Below are positions 8,628 through 16,021 of a stretch of 64,000 bases of DNA, one piece after another. How positions within the stretch are numbered: position 1 is the first letter of the stretch; every line of letters starts with the position of its first letter. The position numbers were made by a program, and so were the translations under genes. This stretch comes from CAZTZL01 sp964617625 (GTDB lineage Bacteria > Zhuqueibacterota > QNDG01 > DSAB01). The notes under the pieces are model-generated. The model was not told the DNA's origin. It did no database searches and worked only from the letters and a program-made list of their open reading frames with translations. Location: NCBI GenBank assembly GCA_964617625.1, contig CAZTZL010000005.1:12098-76097 (forward strand), read 5' to 3'.

Positions 8628-8641
8628 TTACCTGAAATTTA

Positions 8642-8715
8642 GGGCGATTAGCTCAGGTGGTTAGAGTGCTTGCTTGACATGCAAGAGGCCACTGGTTCAA
8701 GTCCAGTATCGCCCA
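8642..8715 (+). tRNA. tRNA-Val (GAC)
   Basis: Full cloverleaf of 74 bases: acceptor GGGCGAT paired with ATCGCCC and discriminator A, anticodon stem CTTGC/GCAAG around TTGACAT giving anticodon GAC, and T-loop GGTTCAAGTCC. The 3' CCA is not encoded. Confidence 0.95.
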
Positions 8716-8770
8716 CAATTTACTCATTTTTTGATAAATAAAAATAATTTCATGAGGACACCAATATTTA

Positions 8771-10681
8771 TTGAATCAGATTAATATTACATTCAATGAT
8801 GGAAAAAAGAGGAGTTTTAATCAGGGCGTTACAGTATTAGATATAATTAAATCAACATTTCCCAATTCATATTTAGAAGCAGTCGCAGTTGTTTCAAATG
8901 GGCAATATTTTGATTTAAGTACAAAGATTTTAAATGATACTGAAATTCAGGTTCTATCATACAACGATCCTGATGGGTTGCAGATTTTCTGGCACAGCAG
9001 CTCACACATATTGGCTTATGCCGTAAAGTCTCTCTATCCTGACGCCAAATTGGGAATCGGTCCAGCCATATCCAACGGATTTTACTACGATTTTCAATTC
9101 AAAAATCCCCTCAGTTCCGAAGATCTTATCCAGATTGAAAAGAAGATGCAGGAAATTGTGAAAGCAGATCGACTTTTCACCAGGGAAGAACTGCATAAAG
9201 ATGAAGCCATTTCTATTTTCAAAGAACGGAAAGAGGATTTTAAAATAGAGCTCATTCAGGATATTGAAGGTGAAATGGTTACTGTCTATAAAAATAACGG
9301 ATTTTTGGATTTATGCCGGGGTCCACATGTGCCATCAACAGGATATATCCGTTACTTTAAATTATTAAGTATTGCTGGTTCCTATTGGCGTGGCGACGAA
9401 AGAAATGCTGTTTTACAACGAATTTATGGTATTGCTTTTCCCTCGAAAAAAACATTAAGCAAACATCTTCTTGATCTCGAAGAGGCCAAAAAAAGAGATC
9501 ATCGGAAACTTGGCAAGGAACTGGATTTGTTCAGCTTTCAACCGGAAGGTCCAGGCTTTCCTTTCTGGCACCCGAATGGTAGTATTCTTTACAATGAGAT
9601 TATGAATTACATGCGGGTTACACTACAAAAGCATGGATATGAAGAGATAAGAACCCCCTTGATTTTAAATGAAGCATTGTGGCATCAGAGCGGACATTGG
9701 GATAATTATAAAGAAAATATGTATTTCACGAATATTGACGAACAGCCCTACGCTGTTAAACCGATGAATTGTCCGGGAGGGCTTCTCGTTTATAAAAATA
9801 CACCTCATTCTTATAAAGAATTCCCAATAAGAACATCCGAGATGGGTGTGGTTCATCGTCATGAGAAATCGGGTGTGCTTCATGGATTATTTCGTGTCAG
9901 ACAATTTACTCAGGATGATGCACATATTTTCTGTACTCCGGAACAAATGGAAGATGAAATTATCGGATGTATCAATCTGGTTGAAGAAGTCTATCACAAT
10001 TTCGGTTTTGTTGCATTCCAGGTCGAGCTTTCAACCCGGCCCGCAAAATCGATCGGCAGTGATGATATGTGGCAAAGGGCAGAAAAAACATTAAATAATG
10101 CGCTTTCTAAAAAGAAGATTGACTTTCAGGTCAATCATGGAGAAGGTGCCTTTTACGGTCCAAAAATTGATTATCATGTAAAAGATTCATTGGGCAGAAT
10201 GTGGCAGTGCGGAACCATTCAACTGGATTTTTCCATGCCCGAAAGGTTCGAACTGGAATACATCGGTCCGGACAATGACAAACATCGGCCCGTCATGATT
10301 CACAGAGCAATTTTAGGATCTGTCGAACGCTTCATTGGTATTCTTATTGAGCATTATGGGGGGGCTTTTCCTTTGTGGTTGGCCCCGGTCCAGTGTATAT
10401 TCCTTCCGATCAGCGAGAAACATCATAAATATGCAGAAAATCTTTTTAAACAGACCATTGAACAGGGCATTCGATGTAAACTGGACAACCGAAATGAAAA
10501 AATAGGATATAAAATCAGGGAAGCAGAAGTGAAAAAAATACCCTATATGTTCATTATTGGCGACAAAGAATTAGAAAGCCAAAGTGTGTCTGTACGAAAG
10601 AGAAAGGAAGGAGATTTGGGTACACAATCATTGGATCAATTTCTCGAATTTATCAAAAACCAAATTCAAAGGAGGGCTTGA
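8771..10681 (+). CDS. thrS: Threonine-tRNA ligase
   Basis: 636 residues, the normal length. Order: TGS domain (~1-62), second additional domain that edits Ser-tRNA (~65-220), class II catalytic core (~240-530) and anticodon-binding domain (~540-636). The zinc/active-site segment PMNCPGG, the motif HRHEKSGVLHGLFRVR and the late His in MIHRAILGSVERF fit ThrRS. Translation starts at TTG 8771, with AGGA at 8755-8758 upstream and the protein beginning directly with TGS sequence. It opens the classic run thrS-infC-rpmI-rplT-pheS-pheT. Its stop lies inside the ribosome-binding region of infC. Confidence 0.97.
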   Translation: MNQINITFNDGKKRSFNQGVTVLDIIKSTFPNSYLEAVAVVSNGQYFDLSTKILNDTEIQVLSYNDPDGLQIFWHSSSHILAYAVKSLYPDAKLGIGPAISNGFYYDFQFKNPLSSEDLIQIEKKMQEIVKADRLFTREELHKDEAISIFKERKEDFKIELIQDIEGEMVTVYKNNGFLDLCRGPHVPSTGYIRYFKLLSIAGSYWRGDERNAVLQRIYGIAFPSKKTLSKHLLDLEEAKKRDHRKLGKELDLFSFQPEGPGFPFWHPNGSILYNEIMNYMRVTLQKHGYEEIRTPLILNEALWHQSGHWDNYKENMYFTNIDEQPYAVKPMNCPGGLLVYKNTPHSYKEFPIRTSEMGVVHRHEKSGVLHGLFRVRQFTQDDAHIFCTPEQMEDEIIGCINLVEEVYHNFGFVAFQVELSTRPAKSIGSDDMWQRAEKTLNNALSKKKIDFQVNHGEGAFYGPKIDYHVKDSLGRMWQCGTIQLDFSMPERFELEYIGPDNDKHRPVMIHRAILGSVERFIGILIEHYGGAFPLWLAPVQCIFLPISEKHHKYAENLFKQTIEQGIRCKLDNRNEKIGYKIREAEVKKIPYMFIIGDKELESQSVSVRKRKEGDLGTQSLDQFLEFIKNQIQRRA

Positions 10682-10685
10682 CATT
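10668..10685 (+). promoter_or_regulatory. Shine-Dalgarno and AUU start codon of infC
   Basis: AAAGGAGG (10668-10675) is followed after 7 bases by ATT (10683-10685) in the infC frame. No ATG, GTG or TTG in that frame lies at a suitable distance. An AUU start is the well-known E. coli infC arrangement that lets IF3 repress its own translation. Confidence 0.75.
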
Positions 10686-11192
10686 AAAAAAGATGAGATC
10701 CGGGTAAACGAAGAAATTCGTTGTCCGAAAGTCAGAGTGATCGATCCCGAAGGAAATCAACTGGGGGTCATCAATACAAAAGAAGCAATTCTAAAAGCAA
10801 ATAATTATGATCTCGATCTGGTTGAAGTAGCACCCAATGCATCACCTCCTGTATGCAGAATTATGGATTACGGTAAATACAAATATCAATTAAGTAAAAA
10901 GGAAAAAGAAAGCAAAAAAAAGCAACATGTCATTCATGTCAAAGAAATACGTCTGCGTCCAATGATTGATACGCATGACATCGAGTTTAAAATGCGGCAG
11001 GCTCGTAAATTTATTGAATCGGGAAATCATCTTCGAATTCGAATTTTATATCGAGGCCGACAGATCGTACATCCTGAACTTGGTCAGGCAATTCTGGAGC
11101 GTGTGGAAATAGCGCTGGAAGATATTGCCAAACTCGAAAGCAAGCCAATTCAGGAAGGTAGAAGCCTCGTTGCAACATTTATTCATAAATAA
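10683..11192 (+). CDS. infC: Translation initiation factor IF-3 (AUU start)
   Basis: About 169 residues with both IF3 domains: N-terminal RVNEEIRCPKVRVIDPEGNQ and, after a lysine-rich linker helix, the C-domain (KEIRLRP, HDIEFKMRQARKFI). IF3 binds the 30S subunit, blocks early 50S joining and checks the start codon and initiator tRNA. The frame stays open upstream into thrS, but IF3 homology begins at KKDEIRVNEE, right at the ATT preceded by AAAGGAGG. The start is one base after the thrS stop, so coupling to thrS translation is likely. Autoregulation through the AUU codon is inferred from E. coli. Confidence 0.95.
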   Translation: MKKDEIRVNEEIRCPKVRVIDPEGNQLGVINTKEAILKANNYDLDLVEVAPNASPPVCRIMDYGKYKYQLSKKEKESKKKQHVIHVKEIRLRPMIDTHDIEFKMRQARKFIESGNHLRIRILYRGRQIVHPELGQAILERVEIALEDIAKLESKPIQEGRSLVATFIHK

Positions 11193-11209
11193 TCAGGAGA
11201 TAGTAAAAT

Positions 11210-11404
11210 ATGCCAAAAATTAGAACAAGACGAGGTACTTCAAAGCGCTTTAAGCTTACTGGTAATAAAAAGGTAAAGCGAAATAAAGCATTTGCAAGTC
11301 ATATTTTGACAAAAAAAACGTCCAAAAGGAAACGAAAACTTCGGAAATCCGATTTGGTTTCTGCTTCAGAAGAACGACGTATCAAAAGAATGTTAGCAGT
11401 ATAA
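11210..11404 (+). CDS. rpmI: 50S ribosomal protein L35
   Basis: 64 residues, very basic. The MPKIRTRRGTSKRFKLTG start and KKTSKRKRKLRK centre are diagnostic of L35. AGGAG lies 9 bases before the ATG. Standard place between infC and rplT, so it is co-transcribed with both. Confidence 0.97.
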   Translation: MPKIRTRRGTSKRFKLTGNKKVKRNKAFASHILTKKTSKRKRKLRKSDLVSASEERRIKRMLAV

Positions 11405-11433
11405 CACTTCATTAAACAAAAGGATATCAACCT

Positions 11434-11784
11434 ATGCCAAGAAGCAAGTACAGTGTTCCGTCCCGTCATCGCAGAAAAAAAATACTGCATGCTGCAAAGG
11501 GATACTGGGGCGGAAAGAACAGATTGTATAAAACAGCCAAAGAAAGTGTCGAACATGCGCTGAAATACGCATATCGGGACAGGCGCGTCAAGAAACGGGA
11601 GTTTCGAAAGCTTTGGATCACAAGAATCAATGCAGCAGTTCACTTGCATGGATTAAACTACTCCTCATTTATTCATTTATTGAATCAGAAGGGAGTACAA
11701 ATTGATCGCAAGGTTTTGGCCAACCTGGCATTTTCAGATCCTGCCGCTTTTTCTAAATTAATTGAGAATCTTCAGGGAAATTAG
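11434..11784 (+). CDS. rplT: 50S ribosomal protein L20
   Basis: 116 residues, usual length. The long basic N-terminal helix (RHRRKKILHAAKGYWGG) binds 23S rRNA and the globular C-terminal half (RDRRVKKREFRKLWITRINAA) matches L20. L20 represses this operon in E. coli and B. subtilis by binding its leader or intercistronic RNA; I did not find a recognisable L20 leader here. It is followed 5 bases later by pheS. Confidence 0.97.
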   Translation: MPRSKYSVPSRHRRKKILHAAKGYWGGKNRLYKTAKESVEHALKYAYRDRRVKKREFRKLWITRINAAVHLHGLNYSSFIHLLNQKGVQIDRKVLANLAFSDPAAFSKLIENLQGN

Positions 11785-11789
11785 CAGAA

Positions 11790-12812
11790 ATGTCACTGTC
11801 CGGTTTAAAAGAAAAGATTTTAACTCTGGAAAAAGAGTTTGTTGACGAGTGCGATAAAATTCAGTCTATTCCGGATATTCAATCCATTCATGTCAAATAT
11901 CTCGGACGCAAAGGACAGGTCGCTCAGTTGTTTAAATCACTCGGTTCATTTCAAGATGCGGACCGACGAGTTGCAGGAAAAGAGCTTAATCAATTTAAAA
12001 ATCGGATAGAGACAGGGTTGGCAGAAAAAAAAGAGAATCTGCCTAGGGGGGAGAATAAACGACAAGTTCTCGATACGACCTTACCGGGTAATACAGTTCC
12101 AATTGGAAGATTACATCCAATCACTACCGTCCTGCGTGAAATAAAATCCTGTTTTTCAAATATGGGATTTGCAGTCGCGCAGGGGCCCGAAGTTGAAACC
12201 GAGTATTATAATTTTGAAGCATTGAATATCCCCAAGGGACATCCGGCTCGTGATATGCAGGACACTCTTTTTATAGATGAAAATATTGTTTTGCGGACAC
12301 ATACGTCACCTGTTCAAATTCGTGTGATGGAATCTCAATCCCCACCGATAAGAATTATTGCACCTGGCAGATGTTATCGGCGGGATACTCCGGATTCCAC
12401 CCATTCACCATTTTTTCATCAGGTGGAAGGGCTCTGTGTGGATGAAGGAATCAGTTTTTCCGATTTAAAAGGTGTCATCCTGGTTTTTGCTAAAAGAATG
12501 TTTGGTTCTGACATGAAAATTCGATTTCGTCCAAGTTTTTTCCCTTTTACTGAACCCAGCGCCGAATATGATTTTTCATGTTTGATCTGCCGAGGCAAGG
12601 GATGCCGTGTCTGCAAAGGAACAGGATGGATCGAAATATCAGGGGCAGGTATGGTTAATCCGGCAGTATTTCGTTATGTGAATTATGATCCGGATAAATA
12701 TACGGGATATGCATTTGGTATGGGTGTCGAGCGGCTTGCCATGCTGCTGTATGAAGTGAACGATATCCGCCTTTTTTATGAAAACGACATCCGGTTCTTG
12801 GATCAGTTTTAG
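11790..12812 (+). CDS. pheS: Phenylalanine-tRNA ligase alpha subunit
   Basis: 340 residues. An N-terminal coiled-coil that contacts tRNA (~1-90) precedes the class II catalytic domain, with motif 2 around APGRCYRRDTPDSTHSPFFHQVEG and motif 3 GMGVERLAMLLY. A Cys-rich insertion (CLICRGKGCRVCKGTG) looks like a small zinc ribbon, as found in many bacterial PheS. With PheT it forms the alpha2-beta2 enzyme that charges tRNA-Phe. The ribosome site is weak and the start is 5 bases after rplT, suggesting coupling. Confidence 0.97.
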   Translation: MSLSGLKEKILTLEKEFVDECDKIQSIPDIQSIHVKYLGRKGQVAQLFKSLGSFQDADRRVAGKELNQFKNRIETGLAEKKENLPRGENKRQVLDTTLPGNTVPIGRLHPITTVLREIKSCFSNMGFAVAQGPEVETEYYNFEALNIPKGHPARDMQDTLFIDENIVLRTHTSPVQIRVMESQSPPIRIIAPGRCYRRDTPDSTHSPFFHQVEGLCVDEGISFSDLKGVILVFAKRMFGSDMKIRFRPSFFPFTEPSAEYDFSCLICRGKGCRVCKGTGWIEISGAGMVNPAVFRYVNYDPDKYTGYAFGMGVERLAMLLYEVNDIRLFYENDIRFLDQF

Positions 12813-12821
12813 GTTAACTTT

Positions 12822-15209
12822 ATGAAAATAAGTGTTCAATGGTTAAAAGAATATATTTCATTTAAAATGTCTCCGGTCGAACTGGCAGATCGGTTGACTA
12901 TGGTCGGACTTGAGGTTGAAGAAATATCTTCAGTGAAGCCCGGGTACGACGGAATTTTAGTCGGTGATATTCTTGAGGCCAGAAAACATCCATCTGCAGA
13001 CAAACTAAAAGTATGCAAAGTCGATGTTGGAGATAAAGTATTACAAATTGTCTGCGGCGCACCGAATGTTCAGGAAGGTCAAAGAGTGGTTGTAGCCACA
13101 ACGGGTGTTACTCTTTCCGAAAACATGCACATCGAAGAAAAAATCATTCGCGGGATACAATCTGAAGGAATGATCTGTTCCGAACGTGAATTGGGATTGA
13201 GCAACAATCATGACGGCGTACTTGTTCTTGAGAAAAAGAAATATTCTGTCGGAAATACTTTTGGGGATTCCCAAAAATCCGATATGATATTTGAGGTTAA
13301 TGTTACACCCAACCGTCCGGATTGTCTTTGTCATCTTGGTATTGCAAGAGAAGTGGGCGTCATTGTTACAAATCCCTTGAAAAAGCCTGACGACCTGATC
13401 AAAGAGACGGATTCTTCTGTGAATGACTATGTTCAAATCGAAATTAAAAATCCGATAGCCTGTCCGAGATACAGTGTTCGTATTATTCGTGATGTAAAAA
13501 TTGGACAATCGCCAAAATGGCTCAAGGAAAGGATAGAATCTGTAGGACTTCGATCGATCAACAATGTGGTTGACATTACGAATTATGTCATGTACGAAAC
13601 AGGGCATCCATTACACGCATTCGATTATGATCTGGTTCAGGGCGGGAAGATCGTTGTCAGAAAAGCCGATAAAAAAGAAAAATTCACAACTCTGAATAAT
13701 GAAGAACATACGCTTTGCAATGACGATTTGCTCATTTGTGATGAGGATAGAGGGATTGCGCTCGCGGGAATCATGGGCGGATTGAATTCCGAAGTTTCCG
13801 AAAAAACACGACACATTCTCCTTGAGAGTGCCTGTTTTAATTCATTAATGATTCGTAAAACAGCTAAAAGACTGGGCATAAATTCAGACGCATCTCAACG
13901 ATTTGAAAGAGGTATTGATCCTAACAACACGGTTTATGCGGCCAATCGGGCAGCCAAGCTGATTGCCGAAATCGCCGGTGGACATGTTGCAAAAGGCGTA
14001 GGTGATGTTTATCCCTCGAAAATCCTTCCCGAAAATTTAACATTGTCTTTGAGAAAATTGAAGGCTGTCCTGGGAATCGAAGTACCAAAAGAAAAGGTAT
14101 TTTCCATTCTCCGAGGTCTCGAACTTCAAGCTGAAGATGGAGATCCTATTCGAGTAAAAGTTCCAACATTTCGTCCCGATCTCAAGAAAGAAATTGATCT
14201 TGTCGAAGAAATCATTCGTCATTATGGATATGACAAGATCGAATCCAAGGTATTTTCAAGTGTCCCTTTGAGTTTTCAAACCAATGCCAAGCAGGATTTT
14301 TCTGAAGAGTTGAAAAATGTATTTATCGGTTTCGGTTTTTATGAAACTTTGGGAAATAGTCTTGTTTCGGAGAAACATGTTTCATCTTTTACACCAGATA
14401 AAAAACCGGTCGTGGTGGAAAACCCGTTGAGTCCCGAAACTGCCTGCATGAGAACCATGTTGATGCCGTGCCTTCTCGATGCGGTTCAGTGGAACAAAAA
14501 CCGTTCACAGCAAAATTTACGTCTTTTTGAAATCGGACAAGTCTTCTGGGCCAAAGATAAAGGATCACTTCCGGAGGAATCACTTTTCATTGGGGGTGTT
14601 TTATCCGGTGCAACCCGAATAAAACCTTTCTGGAATGAGAAAATCGATTTTTTTAATCTTTTTCATTTGAAAGGAATTATTTCCACACTGTTTGAGCATC
14701 TTCACATGGATGGTTATCAATTTAGACTTGAACCGCATATCGGTTTTCAATCCGCAACGTGTATGTCCGTGCATTGCCAAGATACAAAAATCGGCATATC
14801 CGGTGAAATCGATCCTTCCATACTCAAGAAATGGGACATTCGCGATCCGGTGTTTGGTTTTGAAATCTCGGTCGATGTATTACAAAGTTTGATTACACGA
14901 AAAAGAAGATACAGTCCAATCCCCAAATTTCCATCGATCGACCGGGATCTTTCTATTGTAGTAGACGAATCAATTACTGCATCCGAGGTTGAGAAGATAA
15001 TCTTTAAAAATGCTGGTGAAATGCTATCCAAGCTGGAATTGTTCGATCTCTATCAGGGTAAACAGATTCCCGATGGGAAAAAGAGTATATCTTTTTCACT
15101 AACATTTCAGTCGCCTGTTCGTACTCTTCAGGAAGAAGATGTGGACCCAATCATCGCATCCATATTAAAAACTCTTGAATCATGCTTGGGTGCTTCATTG
15201 CGTTCCTGA
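12822..15209 (+). CDS. pheT: Phenylalanine-tRNA ligase beta subunit
   Basis: 795 residues, full length. Visible in order: EMAP-type tRNA-binding OB domain (~40-150, HPSADKLKVCKVDVG), the B3/B4 editing region that removes Tyr-tRNA-Phe, the B5 domain, a degenerate class II core, and the C-terminal ferredoxin-fold anticodon-binding domain (~700-795, FPSIDRDLSIVVDE). It starts 9 bases after pheS and closes the translation block. Confidence 0.97.
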   Translation: MKISVQWLKEYISFKMSPVELADRLTMVGLEVEEISSVKPGYDGILVGDILEARKHPSADKLKVCKVDVGDKVLQIVCGAPNVQEGQRVVVATTGVTLSENMHIEEKIIRGIQSEGMICSERELGLSNNHDGVLVLEKKKYSVGNTFGDSQKSDMIFEVNVTPNRPDCLCHLGIAREVGVIVTNPLKKPDDLIKETDSSVNDYVQIEIKNPIACPRYSVRIIRDVKIGQSPKWLKERIESVGLRSINNVVDITNYVMYETGHPLHAFDYDLVQGGKIVVRKADKKEKFTTLNNEEHTLCNDDLLICDEDRGIALAGIMGGLNSEVSEKTRHILLESACFNSLMIRKTAKRLGINSDASQRFERGIDPNNTVYAANRAAKLIAEIAGGHVAKGVGDVYPSKILPENLTLSLRKLKAVLGIEVPKEKVFSILRGLELQAEDGDPIRVKVPTFRPDLKKEIDLVEEIIRHYGYDKIESKVFSSVPLSFQTNAKQDFSEELKNVFIGFGFYETLGNSLVSEKHVSSFTPDKKPVVVENPLSPETACMRTMLMPCLLDAVQWNKNRSQQNLRLFEIGQVFWAKDKGSLPEESLFIGGVLSGATRIKPFWNEKIDFFNLFHLKGIISTLFEHLHMDGYQFRLEPHIGFQSATCMSVHCQDTKIGISGEIDPSILKKWDIRDPVFGFEISVDVLQSLITRKRRYSPIPKFPSIDRDLSIVVDESITASEVEKIIFKNAGEMLSKLELFDLYQGKQIPDGKKSISFSLTFQSPVRTLQEEDVDPIIASILKTLESCLGASLRS

Positions 15210-15236
15210 TGTCTCCAAAAATGATTGGAGGTTGAA

Positions 15237-15518
15237 ATGGAATTAAATACATTCGAAGAGCTTGAAAAAAAAATCGATCAGATTTTATCTTTAGTGGACA
15301 GACTGAAAATGGAAAATGAAGAACTGCGGACACGGAACAAGGAATTACAACAAAGATTGGAGGAAAAAGAAAGTATCGTCCATTCCCTTAAGGAGGAATC
15401 CGAACAGTATCAGGAGATTCAAACAGAAATGACATCTTTCAGGGAAAAGGAAGATCATATTCGTTCAAAAGTAGAAAGTTTGCTTCAGAAACTCAAGGAA
15501 TTTGAGGATATAGAATAA
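15237..15518 (+). CDS. Small coiled-coil protein upstream of zapA (ZapB-like by context)
   Basis: About 93 residues, almost entirely a heptad-rich coiled coil (EELEKKIDQILSLVDRLKME and onward) with no membrane segment or signal. I chose ATG 15237 because GGAGG (15227-15231) lies 5 bases upstream; the frame also opens at a TTG at 15225 inside that site. Size and coiled-coil content recall ZapB, the partner that links ZapA to other division proteins, and zapA follows 65 bases later. Coiled coils carry little family information, so the division role rests on position. Confidence 0.7.
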   Translation: MELNTFEELEKKIDQILSLVDRLKMENEELRTRNKELQQRLEEKESIVHSLKEESEQYQEIQTEMTSFREKEDHIRSKVESLLQKLKEFEDIE

Positions 15519-15525
15519 TGACATC

Positions 15526-15555
15526 TTTCAAATTTCTTGAAAATTTTTGTTTTTT
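15526..15555 (+). terminator. Weak AT-rich hairpin plus T-tract
   Basis: TTTCAA/TTGAAA arms (15526-15531 and 15537-15542) around a 5-base loop are followed by two T-runs. It lies 7 bases after the coiled-coil gene. The stem is short and AT-rich, so at most a partial terminator. Confidence 0.25.
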
Positions 15556-15583
15556 AACCTAATAACCCTGCAGGACTTTTCCG

Positions 15584-15883
15584 ATGTCTTCGGATAAAAA
15601 CGTCCTCAAAGTAAGAATTTATGGTGCCGAATATTCTATTCGCGGCCAGGCAGATGCGAATTATATCAAGGCCGTTGCAGAATATGTGGATAAAAAAATG
15701 CGCGAGGTGGATAGTAATTTTCGTGTTGATTCGTCACTTAAAGTAGCCATTTTAGCTTCATTAAATATTGCAGACGAATTGTTTCGTGAACGCGCTGACA
15801 AAGAGGAAATTCGCACACAACTTGAGGACAAAATAAAAGAAATTAATTCTTTAATCGACAGGCAGCTTAAAAATGTAAAATAG
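15584..15883 (+). CDS. zapA: Cell division protein ZapA
   Basis: 99 residues. The N-terminal globular part (LKVRIYGAEYSIRGQADANY, then IKAVAEYVDKKMREV) and C-terminal coiled coil fit ZapA (DUF710), which bundles FtsZ filaments at the division site as a tetramer. The stretch KVAILASLNIADELF is the typical core helix. zapA next to pheT and upstream of rny is a common bacterial order. Since an unusual FtsZ lies 7 kb upstream in this same window, it is a natural partner to test. Confidence 0.92.
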   Translation: MSSDKNVLKVRIYGAEYSIRGQADANYIKAVAEYVDKKMREVDSNFRVDSSLKVAILASLNIADELFRERADKEEIRTQLEDKIKEINSLIDRQLKNVK

Positions 15884-15887
15884 GTTT

Positions 15888-16005
15888 ATTGTCTGTCTTT
15901 AAAAAAAGAAGCATCGGAAAATTTTCCCCGCAGGACAAACGTTTCTTTCAGCCAAGACAGTATTCGGGTTGAATGATCTTTTTTATTCATGAGCGGGGTT
16001 TTTTT
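15888..16005 (+). ncRNA. Candidate structured RNA between zapA and rny (6S-like by position)
   Basis: The gap between zapA and rny can fold into a rod: CTGTCTT (15893-15899) pairs with AAGACAG (15954-15960), and inside it AAAGAA (15905-15910) with TTCTTT (15943-15948). A second, competing pairing joins CCCCGC (15926-15931) to GCGGGG (15993-15998), followed by seven T, which would end transcription. 6S RNA genes often lie directly after zapA. At ~110 bases this is nearer to the short 6S RNAs reported in Bacteroidetes than to E. coli 6S. No primary-sequence match was tested, so it may be only a leader or terminator. Confidence 0.4.
15993..16005 (+). terminator. GC arm plus T-tract ahead of rny
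   Basis: GCGGGG directly followed by TTTTTTT; its complement CCCCGC lies at 15926-15931, so the loop is long (61 bases) but contains a nested TGAAT/ATTCA hairpin (15970-15974, 15985-15989). Works as an intrinsic terminator for the RNA or for zapA transcripts. Confidence 0.5.
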
Positions 16006-16021
16006 ATAGATTGGAGGTAGT

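Noticed and set aside
10584..10682. Upstream extension of infC into thrS
   Set aside because: Open frame only. IF3 homology begins at the ATT codon 10683, preceded by a strong ribosome site.
8716..11209. T-box or L20 leader in the thrS-rplT run
   Set aside because: No T-box specifier/antiterminator sequence before thrS, and no L20-leader-like pairing found by eye.
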